Assembly: GCF_900291015.1 (NCBI RefSeq)
Contig: NZ_OLKL01000051.1
Span: forward strand, 162,469-226,468
DNA from: Pseudomonas persica
Lineage (GTDB): Bacteria; Pseudomonadota; Gammaproteobacteria; Pseudomonadales; Pseudomonadaceae
DNA length: 64,000 nt
Direction of reading: 5' to 3'
Shown piece after piece: positions 50,759-59,772 of the stretch (position 1 is the first letter of the stretch; the number at the start of each line of letters is the position of its first letter). A program made the translations under genes and the position numbers. The notes beneath the pieces were generated by a model, which saw only the letters and a program-made list of their open reading frames with translations, had not been told where the DNA came from and did not search any database.

Positions 50759-53038
50759 TCAGAGGGTTTTATTGGCCTCGGGCCCGATCATCCGCGCCAA
50801 CCCGAGGTTCTTCAGCGCCAGTTGCAGCGAGCTGTGGATAACCTGCGGGTTGTCATGGCTCAGGGCCTCGGTCAACAGCTCCTTGGCCTTGCTCATGTTC
50901 ACCTGGCGCAGCATCCACTTCACCTTTGGCAGGTTGGTGGCGTTCATCGACAGGCTGTCGAAGCCCATCGCCATCAACAGGATCGCCGCCGCCGGGTCAC
51001 CGGCCATCTCGCCACAGATACTCACCGGCTTGCCTTCGCCATGGGCGTCGCGCACCACCGTGTTCAGCGCCTGCAGCACCGCCGGGTGCAGGTAGTCGTA
51101 CAGGTCGGCGACCCGCGGGTTGTTGCGGTCCACCGCCAGCAGGTACTGGGTCAGGTCGTTGGAACCGACCGACAGGAAGTCCACCTGCCGTGCCAGCTCC
51201 TTGGTCTGGTACACCGCCGCAGGAATTTCCACCATCACGCCAACCGGCGGCATCGGCACATCGGTGCCTTCGTCACGCACCTCGCCCCAGGCGCGGTGGA
51301 TCAGGTGCAGTGCCTCTTCCAGCTCATGGATGCCGGAAATCATCGGCAGCAGGATGCGCAGGTTGTTCAGCCCCTCGCTGGCCTTGAGCATGGCGCGGGT
51401 CTGCACCAGGAAGATTTCCGGGTGGTCGAGGGTGACGCGGATACCGCGCCAGCCGAGGAACGGGTTTTCTTCCTTGATCGGGAAGTACGACAGCGACTTG
51501 TCGCCACCGATGTCGAGGGTGCGCATGGTCACCGGCAGCGGGTGGAAGGCCGCCAGCTGCTCGCGGTAGATGGCCAGCTGCTCTTTCTCGCTGGGGAAGC
51601 GCTGGTTGATCATGAACGGCACTTCGGTGCGGTACAGCCCTACCCCTTCGGCGCCGCGCTGCTGGGCACGGGCCACATCGGCAAGCAGGCCGGTATTGAC
51701 CCACAGCGGCATGCGGTGGCCGTCCGGGGTAACGCACGGCAGTTCGCGCAGGGCATCCAGGCCCCGGGCCAGCTGGCGCTCCTCCTCGACCACGTCGCTG
51801 TACTGCTTGCGCAGCACTTCGCTGGGGTTGGTGAACACCTCGCCCTTGTAGCCGTCGACGATCATCTCGATGCCGTCGACCTTGGAATACGGCAAATCGA
51901 CCAGGCCCATCACCGTGGGGATGCCCATGGCGCGGGCCAGGATGGCGACGTGGGAGTTGCCCGACCCCAGGACCGAGACCAGGCCGACCAGCTTGCCTTC
52001 AGGCACTTCGCCAAGCATCGCCGGGGTCAGCTCTTCACTGACCAGGATGGTGTTGTCGGCATACACCAGCGACTGCGCGCGGGCTTCCTGCAGGTAGGCC
52101 AACAGGCGCCGGCCGAGGTCCTTGACGTCGGAGGCGCGCTCGCGCAGGTAGTCATCGTCCATCAGCTCGAAGCGGTTGACGTGCTCGCCCACCACCTGGC
52201 GCAGGGCGCCCTGGGCCCACTGGCCGGTCTTGATGACTTCGGTCACCTCACCGCCCAGGGCGGCGTCTTCGAGCATCATCAGGTACACATCGAACAGTGC
52301 ACGCTCTTCCGGGCGCAGCTGGGTGGCCAGCTTGGCCGACAGCTTGCGCATATCGTCGCGCACGCCTTCGAGGGCGTTCTGGAACAGCTTCAGTTCGGCA
52401 TTGATGTCATCGACAGTCTTGTCCGGTACCACCTCCAGGTCAGCCGGCGGCAGCATCACCACGGCGCGCCCTACGGCGGCGCCAGGCGAGCCCGGGACGC
52501 CGACGAAGCGCGCTTCCTGGATGCCCTTGCCCTGGCGGCCCAGGCCACGGATCGAGCCGGTGGCCTCGGCGTGGGCAATAACCCCGGCGAGCTGGGCGCT
52601 CATGGTGACCAGGAAGGCTTCTTCGCCTTCGTCGAACTGGCGGCGCTCCTTTTGCTGGATGACCAATACCCCGACCACACGGCGGTGGTGGATGATCGGC
52701 GCACCCAGGAAGGAGGCGAATTTTTCTTCGCCGGTTTCGGCAAAGTAGCGGTAACGCGGGTGGTCGGCGGCATTTTCCAGGTTCAGCGGCTCTTCCCGGG
52801 TGCCGACCAGGCCGACCAGGCCTTCGTTGGGGGCCATGCTGACCTTGCCGATGGAGCGCTTGTTCAGGCCTTCGGTGGCCATCAGCACGAAGCGGTTGGT
52901 TTCCGGGTCGAGCAGGTAGACCGAGCAGACCTGGCTGCCCATGGCCTCCTTGACACGCAAGACAATGATCCCCAACGCCGACTTGAGATCTTTGGCGGAG
53001 TTTACTTCCTGGACGATCTTGCGCAGCGTATTGAGCAT
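50759..53038 (-). CDS. ptsP: PtsP, PEP-protein phosphotransferase of the nitrogen PTS (EI-Ntr)
   Basis: A 759-residue cytoplasmic enzyme that takes phosphate from PEP and passes it to NPr, starting the regulatory nitrogen PTS. An N-terminal GAF domain (about 1-150) is followed by the EI N-domain with the phospho-His in GSGNSHVAILARAMGIP (about residue 356). The C-terminal PEP-utilising barrel contains LYRTEVPFM, MRTLDIGGDK, EIPAAVY and SVGSNDLTQYLLAVDRNN. The length is as expected. Its start lies 22 bases after the rppH stop on the same strand, the conserved rppH-ptsP pair. Confidence 0.96.
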   Translation of the reverse strand: MLNTLRKIVQEVNSAKDLKSALGIIVLRVKEAMGSQVCSVYLLDPETNRFVLMATEGLNKRSIGKVSMAPNEGLVGLVGTREEPLNLENAADHPRYRYFAETGEEKFASFLGAPIIHHRRVVGVLVIQQKERRQFDEGEEAFLVTMSAQLAGVIAHAEATGSIRGLGRQGKGIQEARFVGVPGSPGAAVGRAVVMLPPADLEVVPDKTVDDINAELKLFQNALEGVRDDMRKLSAKLATQLRPEERALFDVYLMMLEDAALGGEVTEVIKTGQWAQGALRQVVGEHVNRFELMDDDYLRERASDVKDLGRRLLAYLQEARAQSLVYADNTILVSEELTPAMLGEVPEGKLVGLVSVLGSGNSHVAILARAMGIPTVMGLVDLPYSKVDGIEMIVDGYKGEVFTNPSEVLRKQYSDVVEEERQLARGLDALRELPCVTPDGHRMPLWVNTGLLADVARAQQRGAEGVGLYRTEVPFMINQRFPSEKEQLAIYREQLAAFHPLPVTMRTLDIGGDKSLSYFPIKEENPFLGWRGIRVTLDHPEIFLVQTRAMLKASEGLNNLRILLPMISGIHELEEALHLIHRAWGEVRDEGTDVPMPPVGVMVEIPAAVYQTKELARQVDFLSVGSNDLTQYLLAVDRNNPRVADLYDYLHPAVLQALNTVVRDAHGEGKPVSICGEMAGDPAAAILLMAMGFDSLSMNATNLPKVKWMLRQVNMSKAKELLTEALSHDNPQVIHSSLQLALKNLGLARMIGPEANKTL

Positions 53039-53060
53039 GGCTCGGGGTCGAACTCCGTCG

Positions 53061-53540
53061 TCAGTCGCGCGTCAGCAGACGCGGTGCTAGCTCTTTCAGG
53101 GCGCGTCGGTAGACCTCGCGCTTGAATGTCACAACCTGGCCCAGCGGGTACCAATAGCTGACCCAGCGCCAGCCATCGAATTCCGGCTTGCCGGTCAGGT
53201 CCATCCGCACCCGTTGTTCGTTGCTGACCAGACGCAGCAGGAACCATTTCTGCTTCTGGCCGATGCACAGCGGCTGGCTATGCGTACGCACCAGTCGCTG
53301 GGGTAAACGATAACGCAACCAGCCACGGGTGCAGGCAAGAATTTCCACATCATCGCGTTCAAGGCCAACTTCTTCGTTCAGCTCGCGGTACAGGGCATCT
53401 TCCGGCGTCTCGTCAGGGTTGATGCCACCCTGGGGAAACTGCCAGGCATCCTGGTTGATCCGTCGAGCCCATAGCACCTGCCCGGCATCATTCGTGAGAA
53501 TGATCCCGACATTGGGGCGAAAACCATCCGGGTCGATCAC
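53061..53540 (-). CDS. rppH: RppH, RNA pyrophosphohydrolase
   Basis: A 159-residue Nudix hydrolase that removes pyrophosphate from the 5' end of transcripts to trigger decay. The Nudix box [20 protein letters not shown], followed by VGL, is at about residues 38-60. I take the GTG start ([15 protein letters not shown]), which gives the standard RppH N-terminus; GAGG lies 8 bases upstream. The longer frame to 53612 would add 24 residues unlike the family. It precedes ptsP and is divergent from the truncated HAD gene. Confidence 0.93.
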   Translation of the reverse strand: MIDPDGFRPNVGIILTNDAGQVLWARRINQDAWQFPQGGINPDETPEDALYRELNEEVGLERDDVEILACTRGWLRYRLPQRLVRTHSQPLCIGQKQKWFLLRLVSNEQRVRMDLTGKPEFDGWRWVSYWYPLGQVVTFKREVYRRALKELAPRLLTRD

Positions 53541-53681
53541 GGCAGCAACCTCGCAAACGCATGTCACCGCATTGTTCCACAAAGCTTGCGAGCGCAGCAA
53601 CGCGCCCGCCAAGCTTATGTGCAGCAGTGTGAAAACTCCGCATTCTGCGGGCCTACCCTGTGGCTGATGCGAGTGACCGCG

Positions 53682-53960
53682 ATGCGCCTGGCTTTATTCG
53701 ACCTGGACAATACCCTCCTCGGTGGCGACAGCGACCATGCCTGGGGTGACTACCTTTGCCAGCGCGGCATCCTCGACCCGGTTGCCTACAAGCAACGCAA
53801 CGATGGCTTCTACCAGGACTACCTGAACGGTACCCTGGACCTGCAGGCCTACCTGGCCTTTTCCATGGAAGTCCTTGCTGGAAAGCTCGCGCGGGTGGCA
53901 TTCGCCCTGATGAAAAATCAGGACGAATATGTCAACAAAGGCGGGAAACTGGCTTGCTGA
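53682..53960 (+). pseudogene. HAD-IB hydrolase truncated, with a foreign 3' tail
   Basis: The first 67 codons ([20 protein letters not shown] to [12 protein letters not shown]) are the start of a SerB-like HAD-IB hydrolase of normally about 215 residues; motif I is intact. After codon 67 the sequence switches to [20 protein letters not shown] and stops. This tail resembles the C-terminus of IS110-family transposases. Motifs II and III are missing, so no activity is expected. A REP element follows immediately, and REPs are known insertion targets for some IS110-type elements in Pseudomonas. Confidence 0.7.
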
Positions 53961-53969
53961 AAACCATAG

Positions 53970-54050
53970 AATCTCCCACAGGTTCTGCACAGCCCTCAAG
54001 CCTTGCGCAGATCCTGTAGGAGCGGGTTTACCCGCGAAGAGGCCGGCACA
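53970..54050. repeat. REP pair
   Basis: CTCCCACAGGTTCTGCACAG (53973-53992) and GTAGGAGCGGGTTTACCCGC (54016-54035), continuing GAAGAGGCCGGC, form an inverted pair between the HAD relic and the convergent DUF2269 gene. Confidence 0.85.
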
Positions 54051-54065
54051 TACAGCACAAGGCTG

Positions 54066-54491
54066 TCAGACCGGTTTGGCGCCCATCAGCCCGGCGATAG
54101 ACAGGAAGCAAACCCCACTGAACACCGCCAGCGCCAGGGTAAAGCGCAACCCCACCACCTCGGCCTTGCGCAGCCGGTTCAGCCGCACCAGCAGCCACCA
54201 CACGGCAAACGCGCCGAACGTATAGATGACGCTGGAAGCCAGCACCCAGGTCTGCCCCAGCGGCCAGCCCACCAGGTGCAACAGCCACCAGCCGGTGAAC
54301 GGCATGCTCACCAGGCACAGGCCCATCACCAGCCAGACGAACACCAGCGGCCGACGCAGCAGCTTGGCGTAGGCCTCGGTATCGCCCTGGCGGCGGGCGC
54401 GCACGGTCCAGAACGCCAGGCCCAGAGCGCCCAGCAGCAGGAGCGCGGTGGCGATGATGTGCAGGGTTTTGAGGGTGGTCAGGTGTTCCAT
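54066..54491 (-). CDS. DUF2269-family small membrane protein
   Basis: A 141-residue inner-membrane protein with four predicted helices at about 8-28, 47-70, 80-105 and 115-137. The KTLHIIATALLLLGALGLAF opening and the MPFTGWWLLHLVGWPL segment are typical of DUF2269 proteins. Function unknown. It lies 84 bases downstream of the ilvA stop on the same strand, separated by a REP-like hairpin. Confidence 0.75.
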   Translation of the reverse strand: MEHLTTLKTLHIIATALLLLGALGLAFWTVRARRQGDTEAYAKLLRRPLVFVWLVMGLCLVSMPFTGWWLLHLVGWPLGQTWVLASSVIYTFGAFAVWWLLVRLNRLRKAEVVGLRFTLALAVFSGVCFLSIAGLMGAKPV

Positions 54492-54524
54492 GTCTCAATT
54501 GTCCTTAGCAAGCCATTTTGCACT

Positions 54525-54557
54525 GGCCCTTCGCGGGCTTGCCCGCGCAAGGGCCAT
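54525..54557. repeat. REP-like hairpin after ilvA
   Basis: GGCCCTTCGCGGGCTTGCCC followed by GCGCAAGGGCC forms a stem of about 14 bp with mismatches. It is the shorter REP variant also seen near 62641 and probably ends the ilvA transcript. Confidence 0.75.
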
Positions 54558-54575
54558 CAGCCCCAGCTTAGCCGC

Positions 54576-56090
54576 TCAGCCCAGGAACAGCTTGTACGCC
54601 GGGTTATCAGTCTCGTCCCAGTACGGGTAGCCGATCTTCGCCAGCGCCGCCGGCACCAGGTGGCGCTCGTCCTCCGGCACCTGCAACCCCGCCACCACGC
54701 GCCCGTCAGCCGCGCCATGGTTGCGGTAGTGGAACATCGAGATGTTCCAGCGCCCGCCCAGCTTGTTGAGGAAGTTGAACAACGCCCCCGGCCGCTCGGG
54801 GAACTCGAAGCGCAGCACCATCTCGTCACTGGCACCGGCCGAATGGCCACCGACCATGTGGCGAATGTGCAGTTTGGCCAGCTCGTTGTCGGTCAGGTCG
54901 GTAACCGGGAAGCCCTGTTCGGTCAGTTGCTGCACCAGCGCCGCCCGCGGGTCGTTTTCCGGGTGAGTCTGCACGCCGACGAAGATATGCGCCTCGTCGG
55001 AGGTGTGCTTGCGGTAGTTGAACTCGGTGATCTGGCGCTTGCCGATAGCCTCGCAGAAGGCCTTGAAGCTGCCCGGGCGCTCGGGAATGGTCACGGCGAT
55101 GATCGCCTCGCGCTTTTCACCCAGCTCGGCACGCTCGGCCACATGGCGCAGGCGGTCGAAGTTGACGTTGGCACCGGAATCGATGGCCACCAGGGTCTGC
55201 CCGGTCACGCCGTACAACTCGACGTACTTCTTGATGCCCGCCACGCCCAAGGCACCGGCAGGTTCGGTGATCGAGCGGGTATCATCGTAGATATCCTTGA
55301 TCGCCGCGCAGATCTCATCGGTACTGACGGTGACCACTTCATCCACATGGTGGCGGCAGATATCGAAGGTGTGCTGGCCGATCTGCGCCACCGCCACGCC
55401 GTCGGCGAACAGCCCGACCTGCGGCAACACCACCCGCTCGCCGGCCGCCATGGCCGCCTGCAGGCAGTTGGAGTCGTCCGGCTCGACGCCAATCACCTTG
55501 ATTTCCGGGCGCAGGTACTTCACGTAGGCAGCAATGCCGGCGATCAGGCCGCCGCCGCCCACCGGCACGAAGATCGCGTCCAGCTGGCCAGGGTGCTGGC
55601 GCAGGATTTCCATGGCCACGGTGCCCTGCCCGGCGATGGTGTGCGGGTCGTCGTAGGGGTGGACGTAGACGAAGCCCTTTTCATCGACCAGTTTCAGCGA
55701 ATAGGCCAGCGCCTCGGGGAACGAGTCGCCATGCAGCACCACCTTGCCGCCCCGCGAACGCACGCCTTCGACCTTGATCTCCGGGGTGGTCTTGGGCATC
55801 ACGATAGTGGCCTTGATGCCCATCTCGCGGGCGGCCAGGGCCAGGCCCTGGGCATGATTGCCGGCCGAGGCGGTGACCACGCCACGGGCCAGTTCTTCCG
55901 GGGTCAGTTGGGCCAGCTTGTTGTAGGCCCCGCGGATCTTGAAAGAAAACACCGGCTGCAGGTCTTCGCGCTTGAGCAGAATCTGGTTGCCCAGGCGTTT
56001 GCTCAGCTGCCCGGCGCTCTGCAGCGGGGTTTCGACCGCAACGTCGTAGACGCGCGAGGTGAGGATCTTCTTGACGTACTGTTCGAGCAT
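54576..56090 (-). CDS. ilvA: IlvA, biosynthetic threonine deaminase
   Basis: A 504-residue PLP enzyme converting threonine to 2-oxobutyrate, the first step of isoleucine synthesis. The PLP lysine is in FSFKIRGAYNKL (about residue 50), the phosphate-binding SAGNHAQGLAL near 82, and VPVGGGGLIAGIA near 180. Two C-terminal ACT-like regulatory domains (RPGSFKAFCEAIGKRQITEF, about 330-410, and RPGALFNFLNKLGGRWNISM, about 420-500) mark the isoleucine-inhibited biosynthetic form. It is divergent from rpiA, as in other gamma-proteobacteria. Confidence 0.95.
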   Translation of the reverse strand: MLEQYVKKILTSRVYDVAVETPLQSAGQLSKRLGNQILLKREDLQPVFSFKIRGAYNKLAQLTPEELARGVVTASAGNHAQGLALAAREMGIKATIVMPKTTPEIKVEGVRSRGGKVVLHGDSFPEALAYSLKLVDEKGFVYVHPYDDPHTIAGQGTVAMEILRQHPGQLDAIFVPVGGGGLIAGIAAYVKYLRPEIKVIGVEPDDSNCLQAAMAAGERVVLPQVGLFADGVAVAQIGQHTFDICRHHVDEVVTVSTDEICAAIKDIYDDTRSITEPAGALGVAGIKKYVELYGVTGQTLVAIDSGANVNFDRLRHVAERAELGEKREAIIAVTIPERPGSFKAFCEAIGKRQITEFNYRKHTSDEAHIFVGVQTHPENDPRAALVQQLTEQGFPVTDLTDNELAKLHIRHMVGGHSAGASDEMVLRFEFPERPGALFNFLNKLGGRWNISMFHYRNHGAADGRVVAGLQVPEDERHLVPAALAKIGYPYWDETDNPAYKLFLG

Positions 56091-56224
56091 CGGGAAAGCA
56101 TCACTGGGCCGCGGGACAAGGGCTGGGAGTCTACCCCAGCGCTACGTCGGGCGACCACAGCAAAGCCGCCTGAGCCGTTATACTAGGCTCTTTTCAAAAC
56201 CGCCCTGCCCCTCTCGGAGCCCGC

Positions 56225-56899
56225 ATGACCCAGGACCAACTCAAACAGGCCGTCGCCCAGGCCGCTGTCGACTTCATTCTGCCCAAGCTGGATGAAAAGA
56301 GCGTCGTCGGCGTCGGTACCGGTTCGACCGCCAACTTCTTCATCGACGCCCTGGCTCAGCACAAGACTGCCTTCGACGGCGCAGTCGCCAGCTCCGAAGC
56401 CACCGCCCAGCGTCTGAAAGGCCATGGCATCCCGGTCTACGAGCTGAACAGCGTCAGCGAACTGGAGTTCTACGTGGACGGCGCCGACGAGAGCGACGCG
56501 CACCTGAACCTGATCAAGGGCGGCGGCGCGGCCCTGACCCGCGAGAAAATTGTCGCCGCCGTGGCCAAGACCTTCATCTGCATCGCCGACGCCAGCAAGC
56601 TGGTACCGGTGCTGGGCGCCTTCCCGCTGCCGGTCGAAGTGATCCCGATGGCCCGCAGCCACGTGGCGCGCCAGCTGGTCAAGCTGGGCGGCGACCCGGT
56701 GTACCGTGAGGGTGTGGTCACCGACAACGGCAACGTGATCCTCGATGTGCACAACCTGCAGATCACCAACCCGGTGGAGCTGGAAGCGCAGATCAACGCC
56801 ATCGTAGGCGTGGTGACCAACGGCCTGTTCGCGGCGCGTCCGGCGGATTTGCTGCTGCTGGGCACCTCTGAGGGCGTGAAGAGCCTGAAGGCCGAGTAA
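56225..56899 (+). CDS. rpiA: RpiA, ribose-5-phosphate isomerase A
   Basis: A 224-residue enzyme interconverting ribose-5-phosphate and ribulose-5-phosphate in the pentose phosphate pathway. The phosphate loop [17 protein letters not shown] is at about residues 24-40, the active-site acids are in [13 protein letters not shown] (about 80-92), and [14 protein letters not shown] carries the catalytic Lys. The length is standard. It is divergent from ilvA, with the promoters in the 134-base gap, and is followed by a REP pair. Confidence 0.95.
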   Translation: MTQDQLKQAVAQAAVDFILPKLDEKSVVGVGTGSTANFFIDALAQHKTAFDGAVASSEATAQRLKGHGIPVYELNSVSELEFYVDGADESDAHLNLIKGGGAALTREKIVAAVAKTFICIADASKLVPVLGAFPLPVEVIPMARSHVARQLVKLGGDPVYREGVVTDNGNVILDVHNLQITNPVELEAQINAIVGVVTNGLFAARPADLLLLGTSEGVKSLKAE

Positions 56900-56904
56900 A
56901 ACCC

Positions 56905-57000
56905 TTCGCGGGTAAACCCGCCCCCACAGGTACTGCGCTGGCCTCAAGGCCTGTGATATCCCTGTGGGAGCGGGTTCACCCGCGAATAGGCCCTCACAGG
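56905..57000. repeat. REP pair between rpiA and a convergent gene
   Basis: TTCGCGGGTAAACCCGCCCC (56905-56924), continuing CACAGG, and TGTGGGAGCGGGTTCACCCG (about 56962-56981), continuing CGAATAGG, face each other across about 40 bases. Confidence 0.87.
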
Positions 57001-57003
57001 CAA

Positions 57004-57906
57004 TCAATCGACCAGCTGTTTGAACACATAGAACAGGTTCGGCTCACTGACCAGGTAGATGGTCCCCGCTTCATCCATCGCAATCCCCTCCGCCTGCGGC
57101 ACCGTCGCCTGCAACCCCTGAAACCCCTTGCGCAGCGACAGGGTACTCAGCGGTCGCCCCTCTATATCCAGCTCCAGCACCAGCCGCGACTCGTCCGAAA
57201 GCGCCAGCAAATGCCCGCTGCGCTCGTCGAACTGCAAGCTCGACAGGTCGCGCACGAACAACCGCGAATCGCGCTTGCGGTCCTGTACCACATGCACGGC
57301 ATAGGGCTTTTCCGGATTGTCATGCGGAAAACCGTGAACCTCGTAGATCAGCATCGGGTCACGCTCCTTGGCCACGAACAGGCGCTTGCCCGCCGAATCG
57401 TAGGCCAGCCCCTCGAAGCCCTTGTTGCCGTTCAGTCCGATGCCCAGGGTCAGCTGCTCGGCGTCGCCGGCATCGAGAAACATCGTGTCGTCCTTCAGGC
57501 GCACGCGAATCAGCCGCTGCTGACGCTCGTCGGTGATCACATAGCTGTTGGGCCCAACGTACTCCACGGCTTCCGGGTCGCCGAAACCGGTCAACGGCAC
57601 CCGGCGCAGAATGCGCCCGTCCAGCGACAGCTCGATCAGTTCCGAGCGGGCATTGGTAACGGTAAACAGGGTCTTGCGGTCGGGGTCATAGGTCAGCGCC
57701 GAAATGTCGTCATCCAGCCCTTCGACCGGCTGTGCCTCCACCACCACCCGGTAGCGGTCCAGGCCGATGCTCTGCTCGGCCGGCTGCCACCAGGCCTTGA
57801 GGTTGAACCAGCCACGCTCGAACAGGCGGAACTCCTGCCCGGCCACGCCGAGCAGGAGCAGGCCGATGACGGCCAGAACAAGGAGCAGGCGAACAAAATG
57901 ACGCAT
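57004..57906 (-). CDS. SdiA-regulated (YjiK-like) family beta-propeller protein
   Basis: A 300-residue protein with an N-terminal membrane anchor (residues 5-24, LLLVLAVIGLLLLGVAG), then a periplasmic domain of repeated beta segments: DDDISALTYDPDRKTLFTVT, GDPEAVEYVGPNSYVITDER and NGNKGFEGLAYDSAGKRLFV. The family is related to YjiK and predicted to be a six-bladed propeller. Function unknown. A paralogue of the same layout lies immediately upstream on the same strand. Confidence 0.8.
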   Translation of the reverse strand: MRHFVRLLLVLAVIGLLLLGVAGQEFRLFERGWFNLKAWWQPAEQSIGLDRYRVVVEAQPVEGLDDDISALTYDPDRKTLFTVTNARSELIELSLDGRILRRVPLTGFGDPEAVEYVGPNSYVITDERQQRLIRVRLKDDTMFLDAGDAEQLTLGIGLNGNKGFEGLAYDSAGKRLFVAKERDPMLIYEVHGFPHDNPEKPYAVHVVQDRKRDSRLFVRDLSSLQFDERSGHLLALSDESRLVLELDIEGRPLSTLSLRKGFQGLQATVPQAEGIAMDEAGTIYLVSEPNLFYVFKQLVD

Positions 57907-57996
57907 GAGGGCAGACTCGACATAGGGGTGGCGAATCTAACCATGAACAACTGAAGTAAAGCTTAATGCCAGTATCCGAAACGTCGGATATTGGAG

Positions 57997-58917
57997 TCAG
58001 TTCTTTCTGAAGCGATAGAACAGGGCCGGCTCGCTGACCATGTACAGGTTGCCCTTGTCGTCCATGGCCACCCCTTCGGCACGCGGGATGGTGCCCTGCA
58101 GGCCGTTGAAGCCGCCCAGCAAGGTCATGAAGCTGACTTGCTGGCCCTGCTCGTCCAGCTCCAGCAGCATGTTGGAATCAGCCGAAAGTACCAGCAAGTG
58201 GCCGGTACGCGGGTCGACGCTCAGCGCCGAGAGGTTGCGCAGGTCCAGTTCATCGCTGGGCAACGGCTGCTTTGCGCCGGTGAGCGGGCTGCGACCATCG
58301 GTGCTCCAGGTATACAGCTTGGGCGGGCGTTCCTCGCCGATGACCAGGCGCTGGCGCAGCGGGTCCCAGGCCACCGCTTCGAAGCCCTTGTTGCTCTTCA
58401 CCGACTGGCCCAGGTCGTGACTCCGGAAATCATCATGGTTCAACGAGGTGGTCTGCGCATCCACCTTGACCACGGTCAGGTCGTGCAGGCGCTCGTCGGT
58501 GATTGCCAGGTAGCCGTCTTCCAGCACGGCGACCCCTTCCGGGTTATTCCAGCCGTTGAGCGGGATCTTGCGCAGCACATCGCCATCCAGGCTCAGCTCG
58601 ACCAGGATCGGGTTCTTGCCCATCACCGCGAACAGGGTCCGGGTACGCGGGTTGAAGGCAACGTCCGAGGCTTCGTCATCGTCCATGCCCGGCAGCGGCT
58701 TGGCATCGATGTCGACCTGGTAGTCCGGCAACCATACGCTTTCGCTGCGTCCGGCGGTGCTTTCGAAGCGTTCCTTGACCCACAGCGCACCGCGGTCATC
58801 CCAGTGCATGGCCACGGCCACGCCATAGCCAACTACCACTGCCACGGCCAGGCCGAAGGGCCAGCGCAGGAAGAAACGACGCTTGGGGGTTGCCGGGGCG
58901 CTGGAGGGAGATGGCAT
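57997..58917 (-). CDS. SdiA-regulated (YjiK-like) family protein, paralogue
   Basis: A 306-residue protein with the same design as its neighbour: an N-terminal anchor (about 17-34, FLRWPFGLAVAVVVGYGVAV), then DDDEASDVAFNPRTRTLFAV, NNPEGVAVLEDGYLAITDER, SNKGFEAVAWDPLRQRLVIG and a C-terminal EPALFYRFRKN parallel to EPNLFYVFKQL. The chosen ATG at 58917 has AGGA at 7 bases; the frame extends 11 codons further without support. The two form a tandem duplication, presumably cotranscribed, of unknown function. Confidence 0.8.
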   Translation of the reverse strand: MPSPSSAPATPKRRFFLRWPFGLAVAVVVGYGVAVAMHWDDRGALWVKERFESTAGRSESVWLPDYQVDIDAKPLPGMDDDEASDVAFNPRTRTLFAVMGKNPILVELSLDGDVLRKIPLNGWNNPEGVAVLEDGYLAITDERLHDLTVVKVDAQTTSLNHDDFRSHDLGQSVKSNKGFEAVAWDPLRQRLVIGEERPPKLYTWSTDGRSPLTGAKQPLPSDELDLRNLSALSVDPRTGHLLVLSADSNMLLELDEQGQQVSFMTLLGGFNGLQGTIPRAEGVAMDDKGNLYMVSEPALFYRFRKN

Positions 58918-58989
58918 GCGGGGTTCCTGGGGAAATGGGCGTAGATCCACGCATTATCCGGATGGGGTGTGAAAAATCGGTAAACAGGA

Positions 58990-59062
58990 CCGGCTTCTTC
59001 GCGGGTAAACCCGCTCCCACAGGGTACGCGCCGCACCTGAAGGCTGCGCTGTACCCGCGAAG
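58990..59062. repeat. REP pair
   Basis: GGCTTCTTCGCGGGTAAACC (58991-59010), continuing CGCTCCCACAGGG, and TGTACCCGCGAAGAAGGC (about 59050-59067), upstream of the SdiA-regulated pair and downstream of the FAH-family gene. Confidence 0.83.
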
Positions 59063-59081
59063 AAGGCGACGCGGTTGCGGC

Positions 59082-59747
59082 TCAGAGCACCCGGCTTTCG
59101 AAGCGGCTCACACCCGGCAGCTCAAGCACCAGCTCGTCACCGACATTGAACGGCCCTACGCCCGCCGGGGTACCGGTGAGGATCACATCCCCCGCCTGCA
59201 GCGAGAAATGCGCGGCCATGTACTGGATCATCGGCACGATCGGGTTGAGCATCATCGCGCTGTTACCGTCCTGGCGCACTTCGCCGTTGACGGTCAGGCG
59301 CACCGGGATGTCGGTCACGTCCTCGAAGCTGGCGGCCGACACGAATGGCGGCAGCACGCAGGCGCCGTCGAAGCACTTGGCCAGCTCCCAGGGCAGGCCC
59401 TTTTCTTTCAGCTTGGCCTGCACGTCGCGCAGGGTCAGATCCAGCGCCGGGGCATAACCGGAAATGGCATCCAGCACCTCTTCCTCGCTTGGGTGAGTCG
59501 ACAGCGGCTTGCCCAGCAGCACGGCAATTTCGGCCTCATAGTGCACCGAACCGCGCTCGCTCGGGATCTTGAAGCCACCTTCGGCCGGCACCACGCAGCT
59601 GCCCGGCTTGATGAACAGCAGCGGTTCGCTGGGGATGGGGTTGTCCAGTTCCTTGGCATGCTCGGCATAGTTACGGCCGATGCACACCACCTTGCCCAGC
59701 GGGAAGTGAATGCGCGTGCCGTCTACGTACTGGTGCTGGTAACTCAT
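59082..59747 (-). CDS. FAH-family hydrolase/decarboxylase-like protein
   Basis: A 221-residue FAH-fold protein of the YcgM/acylpyruvase-oxaloacetate decarboxylase group. It shows VVCIGRNYAEHAKELDNPIP, SVHYEAEIAVLLGKPLS with metal-binding acidic residues, FDGACVLPPFV and ILTGTPAGVGP. Chromosomal relatives act as acylpyruvate hydrolases or oxaloacetate decarboxylases; the substrate cannot be fixed from the sequence. It is distinct from the island hpaG genes, which are FAH-fold too. It lies 25 bases downstream of the flavoprotein gene on the same strand, so the two probably form an operon. Confidence 0.83.
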   Translation of the reverse strand: MSYQHQYVDGTRIHFPLGKVVCIGRNYAEHAKELDNPIPSEPLLFIKPGSCVVPAEGGFKIPSERGSVHYEAEIAVLLGKPLSTHPSEEEVLDAISGYAPALDLTLRDVQAKLKEKGLPWELAKCFDGACVLPPFVSAASFEDVTDIPVRLTVNGEVRQDGNSAMMLNPIVPMIQYMAAHFSLQAGDVILTGTPAGVGPFNVGDELVLELPGVSRFESRVL

Positions 59748-59772
59748 GGCCGACTCCTCTGGATACTGCTTT

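Noticed and set aside
50822-53125. Open frame of 767 codons antisense to ptsP
   Set aside because: Same high-GC antisense artefact; ptsP is a full-length match on the minus strand.
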